Part shown: one piece after another, positions 17,081-22,719 of the stretch | How the letters are laid out: each line of letters begins with the position of its first letter | How positions within the stretch are numbered: the stretch's first letter is position 1 | IMG/VR virus record: IMGVR_UViG_3300034374_000432 | Coordinates: 1 to 24,880 of that record | Source: a virus | DNA length: 24,880 nucleotides | Reading direction: 5' to 3' (one strand) | Made by a program: the position numbers and the translations under genes | The notes under the pieces: model-generated | What the model saw: only the letters and a program-made list of their open reading frames with translations | What the model was told of the DNA's origin: nothing | The model's database searches: none

Positions 17081-17971
17081 TTAACTACCGTCAATCCCTT
17101 TTCGTGCATTTAATGCTAAATTAGCACTAGCAAATGTGTTTTTCATGTATGGTTTAACTGACTGTGGATTAGCGTGTCCTGTAACCGACATAATTTGTGC
17201 CATATCCACACCCGCATCTACCATTTCAGTTGTACCTGTACGCCGCAAGTCAGATAATCGTAGTTCATCTGGTAATCCAGCCTCTTGCATCACCTTACGT
17301 GCTAGTTTAGGTAGCTTTGTAAGGCCGTAGGGGGCGTATACACCGCGTCTAGGGCGTGTAGAGGGGGCTACATACTCCTGAAAGCCAAAGGCCCCTCTCT
17401 GGTCTTCTAGCATTGATGCTAATTCTTCTGAAATTGGCAAAAATACCTCTGCCCTACGTTTTGATTGCTTGATGTGTACACGTTTATTGTCTAAGTCTAA
17501 GTCAGACCATTTCAATACTCGCATATCCCCTAGTCTCTGACACCATTCATAGGCCATATGTGCTATAAGTCCTATGTTTCTTGTATGAAACTCTGTGTAC
17601 GCCACATCAAGAAACTTGAGTACCTGTTCACGTGTCCAGACAACCTTACGAGGCTTCGTTCCACGCCTTTTAACACTCAAGAATGGATTGATGAGGCACA
17701 ATTCCATATTCAGCCCATGATTGATGGCAATACGAGAGGCAGACAAGACGTGGTTTGCCAATGCCACGCCTCTGTCACACCATTCATTGTACGCTTCTTT
17801 AGCCATACGAGAAGAAACTTTTTCACAATCACACTCGCCAAATCTTTTGTCTTGTACAACTGTGTCCAACATAATACCGATATGGTACTTATATTGTGCT
17901 TTAGTTTCTTCCCGCAATTGCTTGAAATCATAGGAAGAATAGTAATCTTTTACTACTCGTTCTAGTTTCAT
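17081..17971 (-). CDS. int: Tyrosine-family site-specific integrase
   Basis: Encodes 296 residues. An N-terminal SAM-like core-binding domain (~1-105) is followed by the catalytic domain with R146 (CQRLGDMR), a probable beta-hairpin Lys near K171 (KQSKRR), R243 (SDLRRTGT), H266 (VTGHANP) and the nucleophile Y275 (KPYMKN). The usual His of the H-x-L-R box is Ser240 here; the other catalytic residues are intact. It would recombine attP with a host attB. The start ATG at 17971 overlaps the DUF932 stop (TAATG), so it is translated in the same leftward unit as the replication genes. Together with the repeated operator-like palindromes it suggests capacity for lysogeny. Confidence 0.9.
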   Translation of the reverse strand: MKLERVVKDYYSSYDFKQLREETKAQYKYHIGIMLDTVVQDKRFGECDCEKVSSRMAKEAYNEWCDRGVALANHVLSASRIAINHGLNMELCLINPFLSVKRRGTKPRKVVWTREQVLKFLDVAYTEFHTRNIGLIAHMAYEWCQRLGDMRVLKWSDLDLDNKRVHIKQSKRRAEVFLPISEELASMLEDQRGAFGFQEYVAPSTRPRRGVYAPYGLTKLPKLARKVMQEAGLPDELRLSDLRRTGTTEMVDAGVDMAQIMSVTGHANPQSVKPYMKNTFASANLALNARKGIDGS

Positions 17972-18816
17972 TATGCTGCCAATGCTCTAAATTGAGGTGC
18001 TTCAATCCACTTAGCAACTTCCTGTTCTCTAGCCCACATAGACTGTGCTTCAGTGTCGTTGCCCGTGTTACGAAGATTAAAACCATTACGCTCGTCAGCA
18101 TAGCTGGCGTAGTTGGTAAAGGCAGAGTACAATGCCCAGAGATTACGTCCACGAGTGGCAACCTCTTGGTTATATAAGCTGAACATCTTCTCTGATTTAT
18201 TTTCTGATTTAATTATAGCGTCCAGCAGATTTTTTACATTTTCAGCTTTTAGACTGATTGTTGCCCAACGCTGAAACATATCAGCAGACTTATCAAAGTC
18301 TTTAATGGTTGTCTTTAACTGATTAATAAACACACCCAAATTAAAGTTTGATGTATTCTTACGCTTAACTTTATCATAATCGCCTGTAATCATTCCATTA
18401 GTGCAAAAGAAATCAATCGCACCAAAGAACACCATATTACTACAGGAACCATCAATACCATGTAAGGCAATCAAACGAGGCGCAATGGTTGTTGTGTGCT
18501 TATCTGTTTCAATCTTACGCAACTTGTTTGGCATAGTCATGTCCATCATAGCCCATGCATTATTTTTAGCAGTGCTATATTTTATGTTCATGTTGTTGCA
18601 TACATCAGAACCCAAGTGTTCAGAGATTGTGTTATGTGTTCTGGTAAAAAAATCACCGTGACTTGCACAAGTAAAGTCCTTACCAACAATCCCAAGATAT
18701 TCGCCTGTATTTCCATTGATGACGTATTTAGATTTGTCAAACTTTGTAGTTTCAAATTCTACAGGAAAGTTTAGGTGGTCTGGAACCAATTCATTTGCTG
18801 TAAAGTCTAATGGCAT
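17971..18816 (-). CDS. DUF932 family phage/plasmid protein
   Basis: Encodes 281 residues. The segments GEYLGIVGKDFTCASHGDFF, RLIALHGIDGSCSNMVFF and the FFCTNGMI box match the DUF932 family (phage/plasmid-like TIGR03299 group), which is common on mobile elements near replication and ssDNA-handling genes and lacks an agreed function. Shine-Dalgarno AAAGGAGAATAGAT precedes ATG 18816. A good sigma70-like promoter and one 16-bp palindrome lie just upstream, so this gene heads a sub-operon that runs through integrase, primase, helicase and polymerase. Confidence 0.8.
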   Translation of the reverse strand: MPLDFTANELVPDHLNFPVEFETTKFDKSKYVINGNTGEYLGIVGKDFTCASHGDFFTRTHNTISEHLGSDVCNNMNIKYSTAKNNAWAMMDMTMPNKLRKIETDKHTTTIAPRLIALHGIDGSCSNMVFFGAIDFFCTNGMITGDYDKVKRKNTSNFNLGVFINQLKTTIKDFDKSADMFQRWATISLKAENVKNLLDAIIKSENKSEKMFSLYNQEVATRGRNLWALYSAFTNYASYADERNGFNLRNTGNDTEAQSMWAREQEVAKWIEAPQFRALAA

Positions 18817-18837
18817 ATCTATTCTCCTTTTCTAAAG

Positions 18838-18853
18838 TGTAGCACCTGCTACA
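18838..18853. promoter_or_regulatory. 16-bp palindrome copy 2 (leader of DUF932 gene)
   Basis: TGTAGCACCTGCTACA has perfect arms. It lies between the -10 box of the promoter at 18871-18899 and the Shine-Dalgarno of the DUF932 gene, about +11 to +26 from the expected transcription start. This suits an operator that blocks promoter clearance or elongation into the integrase/replication genes. Confidence 0.75.
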
Positions 18854-18870
18854 GTGCCAAGTGATACTGT

Positions 18871-18899
18871 GTTATATAGGGTTATAGACGCAGTGTCAA
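18871..18899 (-). promoter_or_regulatory. Sigma70-like promoter upstream of DUF932-integrase-replication genes
   Basis: On the - strand, TTGACA (18899-18894) and TATAAC (18876-18871) are separated by exactly 17 bases, 11 of 12 consensus positions. The -35 box overlaps the stop codon of the preceding gene. Reading goes toward the DUF932 start, with the palindrome at 18838-18853 in the leader. Confidence 0.8.
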
Positions 18900-19162
18900 G
18901 TCTCAATGTTGAAATCGTGCTTAACTTGATCTGCGGCGGCTTCAAGTTCTTGAAGTTCATATGCAGGAATATACTTAACACCAGTATAGATACCGTCATG
19001 TGCAATACTTTCAGCCCATTTGTGTAGTTGTATGACGCTTGCAAGCAAGTCAACAGGAACTTGATTAACAATCTTTTGACGTTCTTTACGTTCTTGTTCA
19101 CGCTTCTTTTCAAAGAAAGCCATACGTTCATCCATAGTCATATTATCTAGTTTTTTTGTCAT
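18896..19162 (-). CDS. Hypothetical small helical protein
   Basis: Encodes 88 residues, mostly charged helix: an N-terminal run rich in E/K/R (FEKKREQERKERQK) and a second helical part (LLASVIQLHKWAESI), with IPAYELQELEAAADQVKHDF at the end. Shine-Dalgarno AAAGGAGATATGAT precedes ATG 19162. No motif recognised. Its stop codon overlaps the -35 box of the next promoter. Confidence 0.7.
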   Translation of the reverse strand: MTKKLDNMTMDERMAFFEKKREQERKERQKIVNQVPVDLLASVIQLHKWAESIAHDGIYTGVKYIPAYELQELEAAADQVKHDFNIET

Positions 19163-19174
19163 ATCATATCTCCT

Positions 19175-19228
19175 TTATAGTAAAGCAAGTAGGGGTAACA
19201 CTACAAATATAAATACTACAACATCCAT
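19175..19228 (-). CDS. Candidate 17-residue hydrophobic micro-ORF
   Basis: ATG at 19228 has GGGAG about 8 bases upstream and encodes MDVVVFIFVVLPLLALL, nearly all hydrophobic, stopping just before the Shine-Dalgarno of the next gene. It overlaps the last four codons of the upstream gene in another frame and fills the 53-base gap. It could be a tiny membrane peptide or a leader for translation coupling; 17 codons can also be open by chance. Confidence 0.25.
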   Translation of the reverse strand: MDVVVFIFVVLPLLALL

Positions 19229-19713
19229 TGTGGCATCTCCCTTCCTTTGTTGTATCGTGCAAAAGCACTTTTGTCAACCTTGTAGAACCTGCGATAAGCA
19301 ATGATAGGCCAGTTCTCATCCGTCTTTAGGTCATCGTGTCCACTGAAACACTGTGGATGTGGTGTCATAAAGTTGGTTGTGTCAGGTATTTTGCAGACAC
19401 CAAACTCCAATGCATGATAATGCTTGCCAGCACCATGCTGTTTGCCATAGCGGTGTGTATACTCACGAAGCATTGCATCATATAGCCGGAAGGCATAGCC
19501 GTAGTTACGCTGGTTGTCCATTGCCCACAGTGTGCAAGGGTGCTTCTGATGCACAGGCTTGTATAAACCACGAGCCTCTGCATACTCAGGTGCATGATGC
19601 CACAGTGCAGTACATAGCATCTGTGCTTCTTCCAATGGCATCTTGACAATATGCTGGTCACACAGTGACTTAGCGATAGCATCGGGGTGATGCTCAATTA
19701 AAAACCTGTTCAT
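19216..19713 (-). CDS. Putative pyrimidine-dimer glycosylase-like protein
   Basis: Encodes 165 residues. The blocks CDQHIVKMPLEEAQMLCTALW, LYKPVHQKHPCTLWAMDNQRNYGYAF and REYTHRYGKQHGA match a phage family usually annotated as pyrimidine dimer DNA glycosylase (Pyr_excise), which would repair UV damage; this is by recalled pattern only. Many conserved His, Cys and Tyr residues suggest metal or nucleic acid binding. Start ATG 19713 overlaps the upstream TGA and has GGGAG 8 bases upstream. The first eight residues (MNRFLIEH) are identical to the start of the upstream gene product. Confidence 0.6.
   Translation of the reverse strand: MNRFLIEHHPDAIAKSLCDQHIVKMPLEEAQMLCTALWHHAPEYAEARGLYKPVHQKHPCTLWAMDNQRNYGYAFRLYDAMLREYTHRYGKQHGAGKHYHALEFGVCKIPDTTNFMTPHPQCFSGHDDLKTDENWPIIAYRRFYKVDKSAFARYNKGREMPQWML
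19249..19277 (-). promoter_or_regulatory. Promoter-like sequence inside coding region
   Basis: TTGACA (19277-19272) and TACAAC (19254-19249) are 17 bases apart on the - strand, with the small inverted repeat GTGC-TTTT-GCAC in the spacer. It lies near the 3' end of the preceding gene and could drive the 88-residue gene. The coding context makes chance a real alternative. Confidence 0.3.
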
Positions 19714-19889
19714 GTGTCATTCTCCCACTTTATGTTGAGTTCAATTTCATTCCACGCAGATTCATAGGCAGCATCCCAATTAGTATGGTATCCTCTGTCT
19801 ACGTCTTCGTCAGCCATTAAGATTGCCCAATGGTTAATGCAAGGCTCGTGGTCTAGTGGTAACTCATGCTCAATTAGAAATCTATTCAT
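19710..19889 (-). CDS. Small acidic hypothetical protein (WAIL type A)
   Basis: Encodes 59 residues from ATG 19889, which overlaps the upstream TGA (ATGA) and has GAGGAC 8 bases upstream; an in-frame TTG two codons earlier is less likely. It starts MNRFLIEHELPLDHEPCINH, then HWAILMADEDVD and an aromatic, acidic end. The first eight residues equal those of the following gene product, and the WAIL-x-A-D/E-E block resembles that of the gene at 20052-20210. No known family. It ends within GAGAATGACACATGA, which carries the next start. Confidence 0.6.
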   Translation of the reverse strand: MNRFLIEHELPLDHEPCINHWAILMADEDVDRGYHTNWDAAYESAWNEIELNIKWENDT

Positions 19890-20065
19890 CTGCAATCGTC
19901 CTCATCAAATTTACAACGTGTTGTGTAGTATGCCATCAACAGTGCGGCAACCTCTGGGAATGTTTCCCAATCAGGTCTGCTACAATTCCACTGATGGTCA
20001 ATCTCGCTGTCAAGCGCAACCAGTATGGCGTTGACTTGTTTCTTTGGTAAGTTAAGTGTTATCAT
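19886..20065 (-). CDS. Small hypothetical protein
   Basis: Encodes 59 residues from ATG 20065, 6 bases after GGAGA; the ATG two codons earlier is too close to the Shine-Dalgarno. Sequence MITLNLPKKQVNAILVALDS suggests a beta strand followed by a helix; the end is acidic with two Cys (TRCKFDEDDCR). It overlaps the upstream gene by 14 bases and the downstream one by 4. No family recognised. Confidence 0.55.
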   Translation of the reverse strand: MITLNLPKKQVNAILVALDSEIDHQWNCSRPDWETFPEVAALLMAYYTTRCKFDEDDCR

Positions 20066-20210
20066 CTTCATTCTCCTCTGCGTCTAAGATAGCCCAATAT
20101 TGGTCAAAGGTATACACTTGTGTATCTGTTTCAACTTCCATTGGGTATGCACCGAAATGGGCATAGTGTTCATACACATATTCTTTGATGGCTTCATAGT
20201 CCACGTTCAT
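20052..20210 (-). CDS. Small acidic hypothetical protein (WAIL type B)
   Basis: Encodes 52 residues from ATG 20210 (AGGAG 7-8 bases upstream; upstream in-frame Met codons are too close to it). Tyr-rich start (MNVDYEAIKEYVYEHYAHFG), then YWAILDAEENEDDNT. The last codons, GAGGAGAATGAAGATG, hold the Shine-Dalgarno and start of the next gene. The WAIL-x-A-E-E segment resembles that of the gene at 19710-19889, suggesting related modules. Function unknown. Confidence 0.55.
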   Translation of the reverse strand: MNVDYEAIKEYVYEHYAHFGAYPMEVETDTQVYTFDQYWAILDAEENEDDNT

Positions 20211-20364
20211 CCTCATTCTCCTTCGGTAAGTATACATCTACATCACAGCCACAGTTAGGGCAGTGCAAGTTAGTCACCATTGCATATGTATCTTCACATC
20301 CATATGCTTCAGCATCATGGTCACATCCCCATATCAGTTCTGTATTACAGTGCCAACAGTTCAT
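20194..20364 (-). CDS. Zinc-ribbon microprotein
   Basis: A 56-codon frame from ATG 20364 (inside an ATGA overlap with the upstream gene, GAGGAG upstream) to TGA 20194. The protein begins MNCWHCNTELIWGCDHD and later has LHCPNCGCDVDVY: two CxxC knuckles (C3/C6 and C35/C38) about 30 residues apart, the spacing of a zinc ribbon. It ends in KENEDERGL, whose codons form the next Shine-Dalgarno. Small phage zinc ribbons often bind nucleic acid or host RNA polymerase, but no target is visible here. Confidence 0.65.
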   Translation of the reverse strand: MNCWHCNTELIWGCDHDAEAYGCEDTYAMVTNLHCPNCGCDVDVYLPKENEDERGL

Positions 20365-20501
20365 GTGTCATTCTCCTCATCAAAGTAAAAGAATATACGG
20401 CACTCATCACCCATGTCATCAGCAAGAAACCAACCTGATGGTTCAGCATTTTCTTTTGCAGGGCAAGTCAGCATCCATTCCCAAAACTCTTGTCGTGTCA
20501 T
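20361..20501 (-). CDS. 46-residue acidic hypothetical protein
   Basis: ATG 20501 overlaps the upstream TGA (ATGA) and has GGGAG 7 bases upstream. The protein starts MTRQEFWEWMLTCPAKENAE and ends in IFFYFDEENDT; it is Trp/Phe-rich and acidic, with two Cys. The final codons GAT-GAG-GAG-AAT-GAC-ACA-TGA supply the next gene's Shine-Dalgarno and ATG. No family recognised; perfect nesting at both ends supports real translation. Confidence 0.6.
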   Translation of the reverse strand: MTRQEFWEWMLTCPAKENAEPSGWFLADDMGDECRIFFYFDEENDT

Positions 20502-20707
20502 CGTATAACTCCCAATACCCAATTCTCTGCACAGTTTTCGGCATACACCTCACTGTGTCCTTTGATGTTGCGTTCCTCAATGATAGCACCATCCTGCATC
20601 ATGTACACAGTATAGCTACCATCAGGCTCTACAAAGACAGTCGCTTTGCGGTATGCACCCATGCCACGACTGCAATCTTCATCACTATAAAACTCATGCA
20701 ACAGCAT
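20498..20707 (-). CDS. Small hypothetical protein
   Basis: Encodes 69 residues from ATG 20707 (GGAGA 6 bases upstream, inside the preceding gene). Sequence MLLHEFYSDEDCSRGMGAYR then beta-like YTVYMMQDGAIIEERNI suggests a compact alpha/beta or beta-hairpin fold. It overlaps the preceding gene by 14 and the following by 4 bases. No family recognised. Confidence 0.6.
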   Translation of the reverse strand: MLLHEFYSDEDCSRGMGAYRKATVFVEPDGSYTVYMMQDGAIIEERNIKGHSEVYAENCAENWVLGVIR

Positions 20708-21200
20708 CTTCATTCTCCTCTGCGTGTTCAGCTATGTATTCACTAATACCAAACTCATCATCCAGTTCGGGGTAATCTTCCACTACACTTTCCACATCAG
20801 TAGTACACCAGTCATCACCATCGGTATATTCACCAATGTATCCCCAACCTTCATCAAGGTAACGTGCTGTCACCTCAAAGCCCATGTCTACCAGCTTGTC
20901 ATAGATAGGCATAGGTGGTGACCATGCAGTGTAGAAGTACAGTTGTAATGTGTTAGCGTCAAAGCGAGTGCAGTGTGATTCATACACATCCCACTTTGTA
21001 CCCCAATTCTGTAGACGCCACTCGTACCAGCCTGTCACACCATTCTCATCAAATCCTGCTGTGCCTTCAAGTTCCTTTGGCATAGGGATAAGTGTCTGGC
21101 ACAGTGGCGTGTCATCTGTGTTCATGATGTTGTAAATCATGTCAATCTGCTGGCTGTCAGCGTGTGACAGGATTACTCTGTTGTCTGTATGATTAGGCAT
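20694..21200 (-). CDS. Api92-like protein with ferredoxin-like fold (DUF1281-type)
   Basis: Encodes 168 residues. The block GWYEWRLQNWGTKWDVYES followed by LQLYFYTAWSPPMPIYDKL is the signature of Api92/YubB-like phage and plasmid proteins, which also start MPNxxxNR as here. The C-terminus is very acidic and ends AEENEDAVA, overlapping the next gene's Shine-Dalgarno. Shine-Dalgarno AAGGAG precedes ATG 21200. The family is frequent in accessory regions of mobile elements; no molecular role is established to my knowledge. Confidence 0.8.
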   Translation of the reverse strand: MPNHTDNRVILSHADSQQIDMIYNIMNTDDTPLCQTLIPMPKELEGTAGFDENGVTGWYEWRLQNWGTKWDVYESHCTRFDANTLQLYFYTAWSPPMPIYDKLVDMGFEVTARYLDEGWGYIGEYTDGDDWCTTDVESVVEDYPELDDEFGISEYIAEHAEENEDAVA

Positions 21201-21201
21201 A

Positions 21202-21294
21202 TCAAAACTCCTTCCATGCTATGTAAAACATTACAAGTATACACACTATATAAAACGCTAGTATGAATCCCATTACAATGCCATCTGTTTCCAT
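21202..21294 (-). CDS. 30-residue single-span membrane protein
   Basis: ATG 21294 opens a 30-codon frame to TGA 21202, one base from the next ATG. It begins METDGIVMGFILAFYIVCIL, continues VMFYIAW and ends KEF: about 20 hydrophobic residues with a short acidic front and a charged end. The palindrome copy at 21296-21311 ends one base before the ATG, and its AGGTG is the only Shine-Dalgarno-like sequence available. The stop region AAGGAGTTTTGAT serves the next gene. Confidence 0.5.
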   Translation of the reverse strand: METDGIVMGFILAFYIVCILVMFYIAWKEF

Positions 21295-21295
21295 T

Positions 21296-21311
21296 TGTCG
21301 CACCTGCTACA
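21296..21311. promoter_or_regulatory. 16-bp palindrome copy 3 (one mismatch)
   Basis: TGTCGCACCTGCTACA, the only copy with an arm mismatch (A to C). It fits exactly between the stop at 21313 and the ATG at 21294, so on the mRNA it covers the ribosome-binding region (AGGTG) of the 30-residue membrane protein. Confidence 0.65.
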
Positions 21312-21312
21312 A

Positions 21313-21465
21313 TTAAGTAGTCTGTCCATAGTTAAGCATACGTTCCTGTGTATGACGCTTGAACTTAGCCAGCTTACGGCGATTATGCTTGGCAGACCAG
21401 TCACGACTGTTCTTCTTGCCCTTTGGCTGACGCTTTGCTTTTTCTATATTCATGTTCCCATGCAT
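21313..21465 (-). CDS. 50-residue very basic hypothetical protein
   Basis: ATG 21465 has AAGGAGC about 6 bases upstream; an in-frame ATG four codons on is also possible. The protein starts MHGNMNIEKAKRQPKGKKNS and continues with RRKLAKFKRHTQERM: nearly half Lys/Arg/His, no hydrophobic core, so it probably binds nucleic acid or is ribosome-associated. Its first 65 bases overlap the upstream gene in another frame. It ends 2 bases before palindrome copy 3. Confidence 0.5.
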   Translation of the reverse strand: MHGNMNIEKAKRQPKGKKNSRDWSAKHNRRKLAKFKRHTQERMLNYGQTT

Positions 21466-21571
21466 CTTTCTGCTCCTTTTTACGATTGTATTTGGTATTG
21501 TCAGGCACTACCTGTGACCTACGTCTGTTCTGTAACATAGTCTTTGCAATAGGATTTATGCGTTTAATCAT
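21401..21571 (-). CDS. 56-residue basic protein of a common small phage type
   Basis: ATG 21571 follows GAGG by 5-6 bases. Sequence MIKRINPIAKTMLQNRRRSQ then VVPDNTKYNRKKEQ: the NPxAK, QVVP and KYNRK pattern recurs in small proteins of many marine and alphaproteobacterial phages, and is vaguely like the ribosome-rescue factor ArfA (short basic, KxSYxRK-like). That link is weak. The last 65 bases overlap the next gene in a different frame. The palindrome at 21597-21612 lies 26 bases upstream of its start. Confidence 0.55.
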   Translation of the reverse strand: MIKRINPIAKTMLQNRRRSQVVPDNTKYNRKKEQKDAWEHEYRKSKASAKGQEEQS

Positions 21572-21596
21572 AATTGCCTCATAATCCTTCCATATT

Positions 21597-21612
21597 TGTA
21601 GCAGGTGCTACA
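21597..21612. promoter_or_regulatory. 16-bp palindrome copy 4
   Basis: TGTAGCAGGTGCTACA with perfect arms, one base from the stop codon (21614-21616) of the Cys-rich gene and 26 bases upstream of the next start at 21571. Confidence 0.75.
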
Positions 21613-21613
21613 C

Positions 21614-22315
21614 TTAGTGTTGATGTAATAGAATAGTCTTACGCTTACCAATGGTAGTCTGCGAGAAACAGCCAGCTTTGCAGATACCACAGTGACCTTT
21701 CAAGCCCTTGCCAGTCTTAGGGCAGTCAAACAAACGCTCACCATCGGGGTCATGCGTCACGCTGTCATCACCATAAAACATAATATTCCAGCCATCACGC
21801 TTGAGCATATCCCACTCATCATGTGAATTGCTAGGATCAAGTGACGCATTGACAGCCATGTTGGGCAAGGTCATCAAGTCCTGTTCAATCATCAGCTTGA
21901 GCATTGGACTACGCCATGCCCTAGTCGGCATCCACCACACAGTATCAGGATTAGCCAAGGCAATCTCACGTACACGATACACATCTGCCGCATCCTTGAT
22001 AGCTTCGCCACGTGTCATATGACGTACACGTTTGGTTTGCTTACGCTTACGCTGAAGCCATGACGATATACCACCAGCATTGATTCGGTTAATCGTCTGC
22101 CAAACAGTCTCACACCTATCGTCACGTTTAGCCATGTTTGGATATAGCTTGTATAGCTTGACGTTGTAGCAAGTGACATCACAAAACTCAGTACGATGGT
22201 CACATGAACCTGTGTGGTTTTCTGTGTCATTGATAGGGCGGTCATTGGCAAACATACCAATGTCATCACACCAACGAAACAAATCGTCTAATTGAACTTT
22301 TGTAAGAGCAGTCAT
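21614..22315 (-). CDS. Cys-rich hypothetical protein, possibly GP88-like
   Basis: Encodes 233 residues. Cysteine clusters sit near the start (GSCDHRTEFCDVTCYNVKLY, three Cys) and near the end (DCPKTGKGLKGHCGICKAGC), with a middle block MPTRAWRSPMLKLMIEQ and WNIMFYGDD. Such paired clusters around a conserved core suggest a metal-binding fold and resemble the phage GP88-type family, but I cannot confirm membership. Shine-Dalgarno GAGGTG precedes ATG 22315. The leader carries palindrome copy 5 and a second inverted repeat (22341-22366). Confidence 0.7.
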   Translation of the reverse strand: MTALTKVQLDDLFRWCDDIGMFANDRPINDTENHTGSCDHRTEFCDVTCYNVKLYKLYPNMAKRDDRCETVWQTINRINAGGISSWLQRKRKQTKRVRHMTRGEAIKDAADVYRVREIALANPDTVWWMPTRAWRSPMLKLMIEQDLMTLPNMAVNASLDPSNSHDEWDMLKRDGWNIMFYGDDSVTHDPDGERLFDCPKTGKGLKGHCGICKAGCFSQTTIGKRKTILLHQH

Positions 22316-22340
22316 AATACACCTCAGTGTTTAGGGGTTA

Positions 22341-22366
22341 GGGGTGACACACTATTGCATCACCCC
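22341..22366. repeat. Inverted repeat in leader of Cys-rich gene
   Basis: GGGGTGA (22341-22347) and TCACCCC (22360-22366) are perfect 7-bp arms around a 12-base loop, 2 bases from palindrome copy 5 and preceded on the + strand by tandem TTAGGGG. No T-run follows on the - strand, so it is not a standard terminator. It could be an mRNA hairpin or a second operator. Confidence 0.5.
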
Positions 22367-22368
22367 AT

Positions 22369-22384
22369 TGTAGCAGGTGCTACA
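22369..22384. promoter_or_regulatory. 16-bp palindrome copy 5
   Basis: TGTAGCAGGTGCTACA with perfect arms, 2 bases after the stop of the 81-residue gene (22387) and 54 bases upstream of the next start. On the - strand the right arm continues AAT, giving TACAAT, a -10-like hexamer. Confidence 0.75.
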
Positions 22385-22386
22385 GT

Positions 22387-22632
22387 CTATCGTGCCTCAT
22401 GGATAACAAAGTCGTTGCCATTCTTTGAGACAACACGATACAGGTTCCAGAATGGGTTGCCATAGTAGCGAACATGATACCCATCATTTACCTGTAGGAA
22501 TTTGCCACTGGCTGAAGTACCCACATAGTACTTGCCAAGGCGGTTATATTTACGAGTGTTAGTGCGATCAATAGTTGGCTTGATCCCAGATACACGATTG
22601 ATAAAGTTAGTCATTTTTACTTTCATATACAT
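22387..22632 (-). CDS. Hypothetical small basic protein
   Basis: Encodes 81 residues. Basic N-terminus (MYMKVKMTNFINRVSGIKPT), then alternating aromatic/hydrophobic segments (KYYVGTSASGKFLQVNDGYH, WNLYRVVSKNGNDFVIHEAR) that look like a small beta barrel. Shine-Dalgarno AAGGAGA precedes ATG 22632. It has its own promoter (22672-22700) and a palindrome next to that promoter's -35. Family unknown. Confidence 0.7.
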   Translation of the reverse strand: MYMKVKMTNFINRVSGIKPTIDRTNTRKYNRLGKYYVGTSASGKFLQVNDGYHVRYYGNPFWNLYRVVSKNGNDFVIHEAR

Positions 22633-22671
22633 GGCACATCTCCTTTTCTGCCAAAGTTTTAACGTACCCTT

Positions 22672-22700
22672 ATTATGGGGTAGGGCAACCCTTATGTCAA
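22672..22700 (-). promoter_or_regulatory. Sigma70-like promoter for the 81-residue gene
   Basis: TTGACA (22700-22695) and CATAAT (22677-22672) with a 17-base spacer on the - strand, 11 of 12 consensus positions. Palindrome copy 6 ends one base upstream of the -35 box, so a bound protein would touch the polymerase at this promoter. Confidence 0.75.
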
Positions 22701-22701
22701 G

Positions 22702-22717
22702 TGTAGCAAGTGCTACA
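22702..22717. promoter_or_regulatory. 16-bp palindrome copy 6 (upstream of -35)
   Basis: TGTAGCAAGTGCTACA with perfect arms and centre AG on the + strand. It sits between the stop of the 55-residue membrane gene (22720) and the -35 box of the next promoter, the only copy placed directly upstream of a clear promoter. Confidence 0.75.
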
Positions 22718-22719
22718 CA

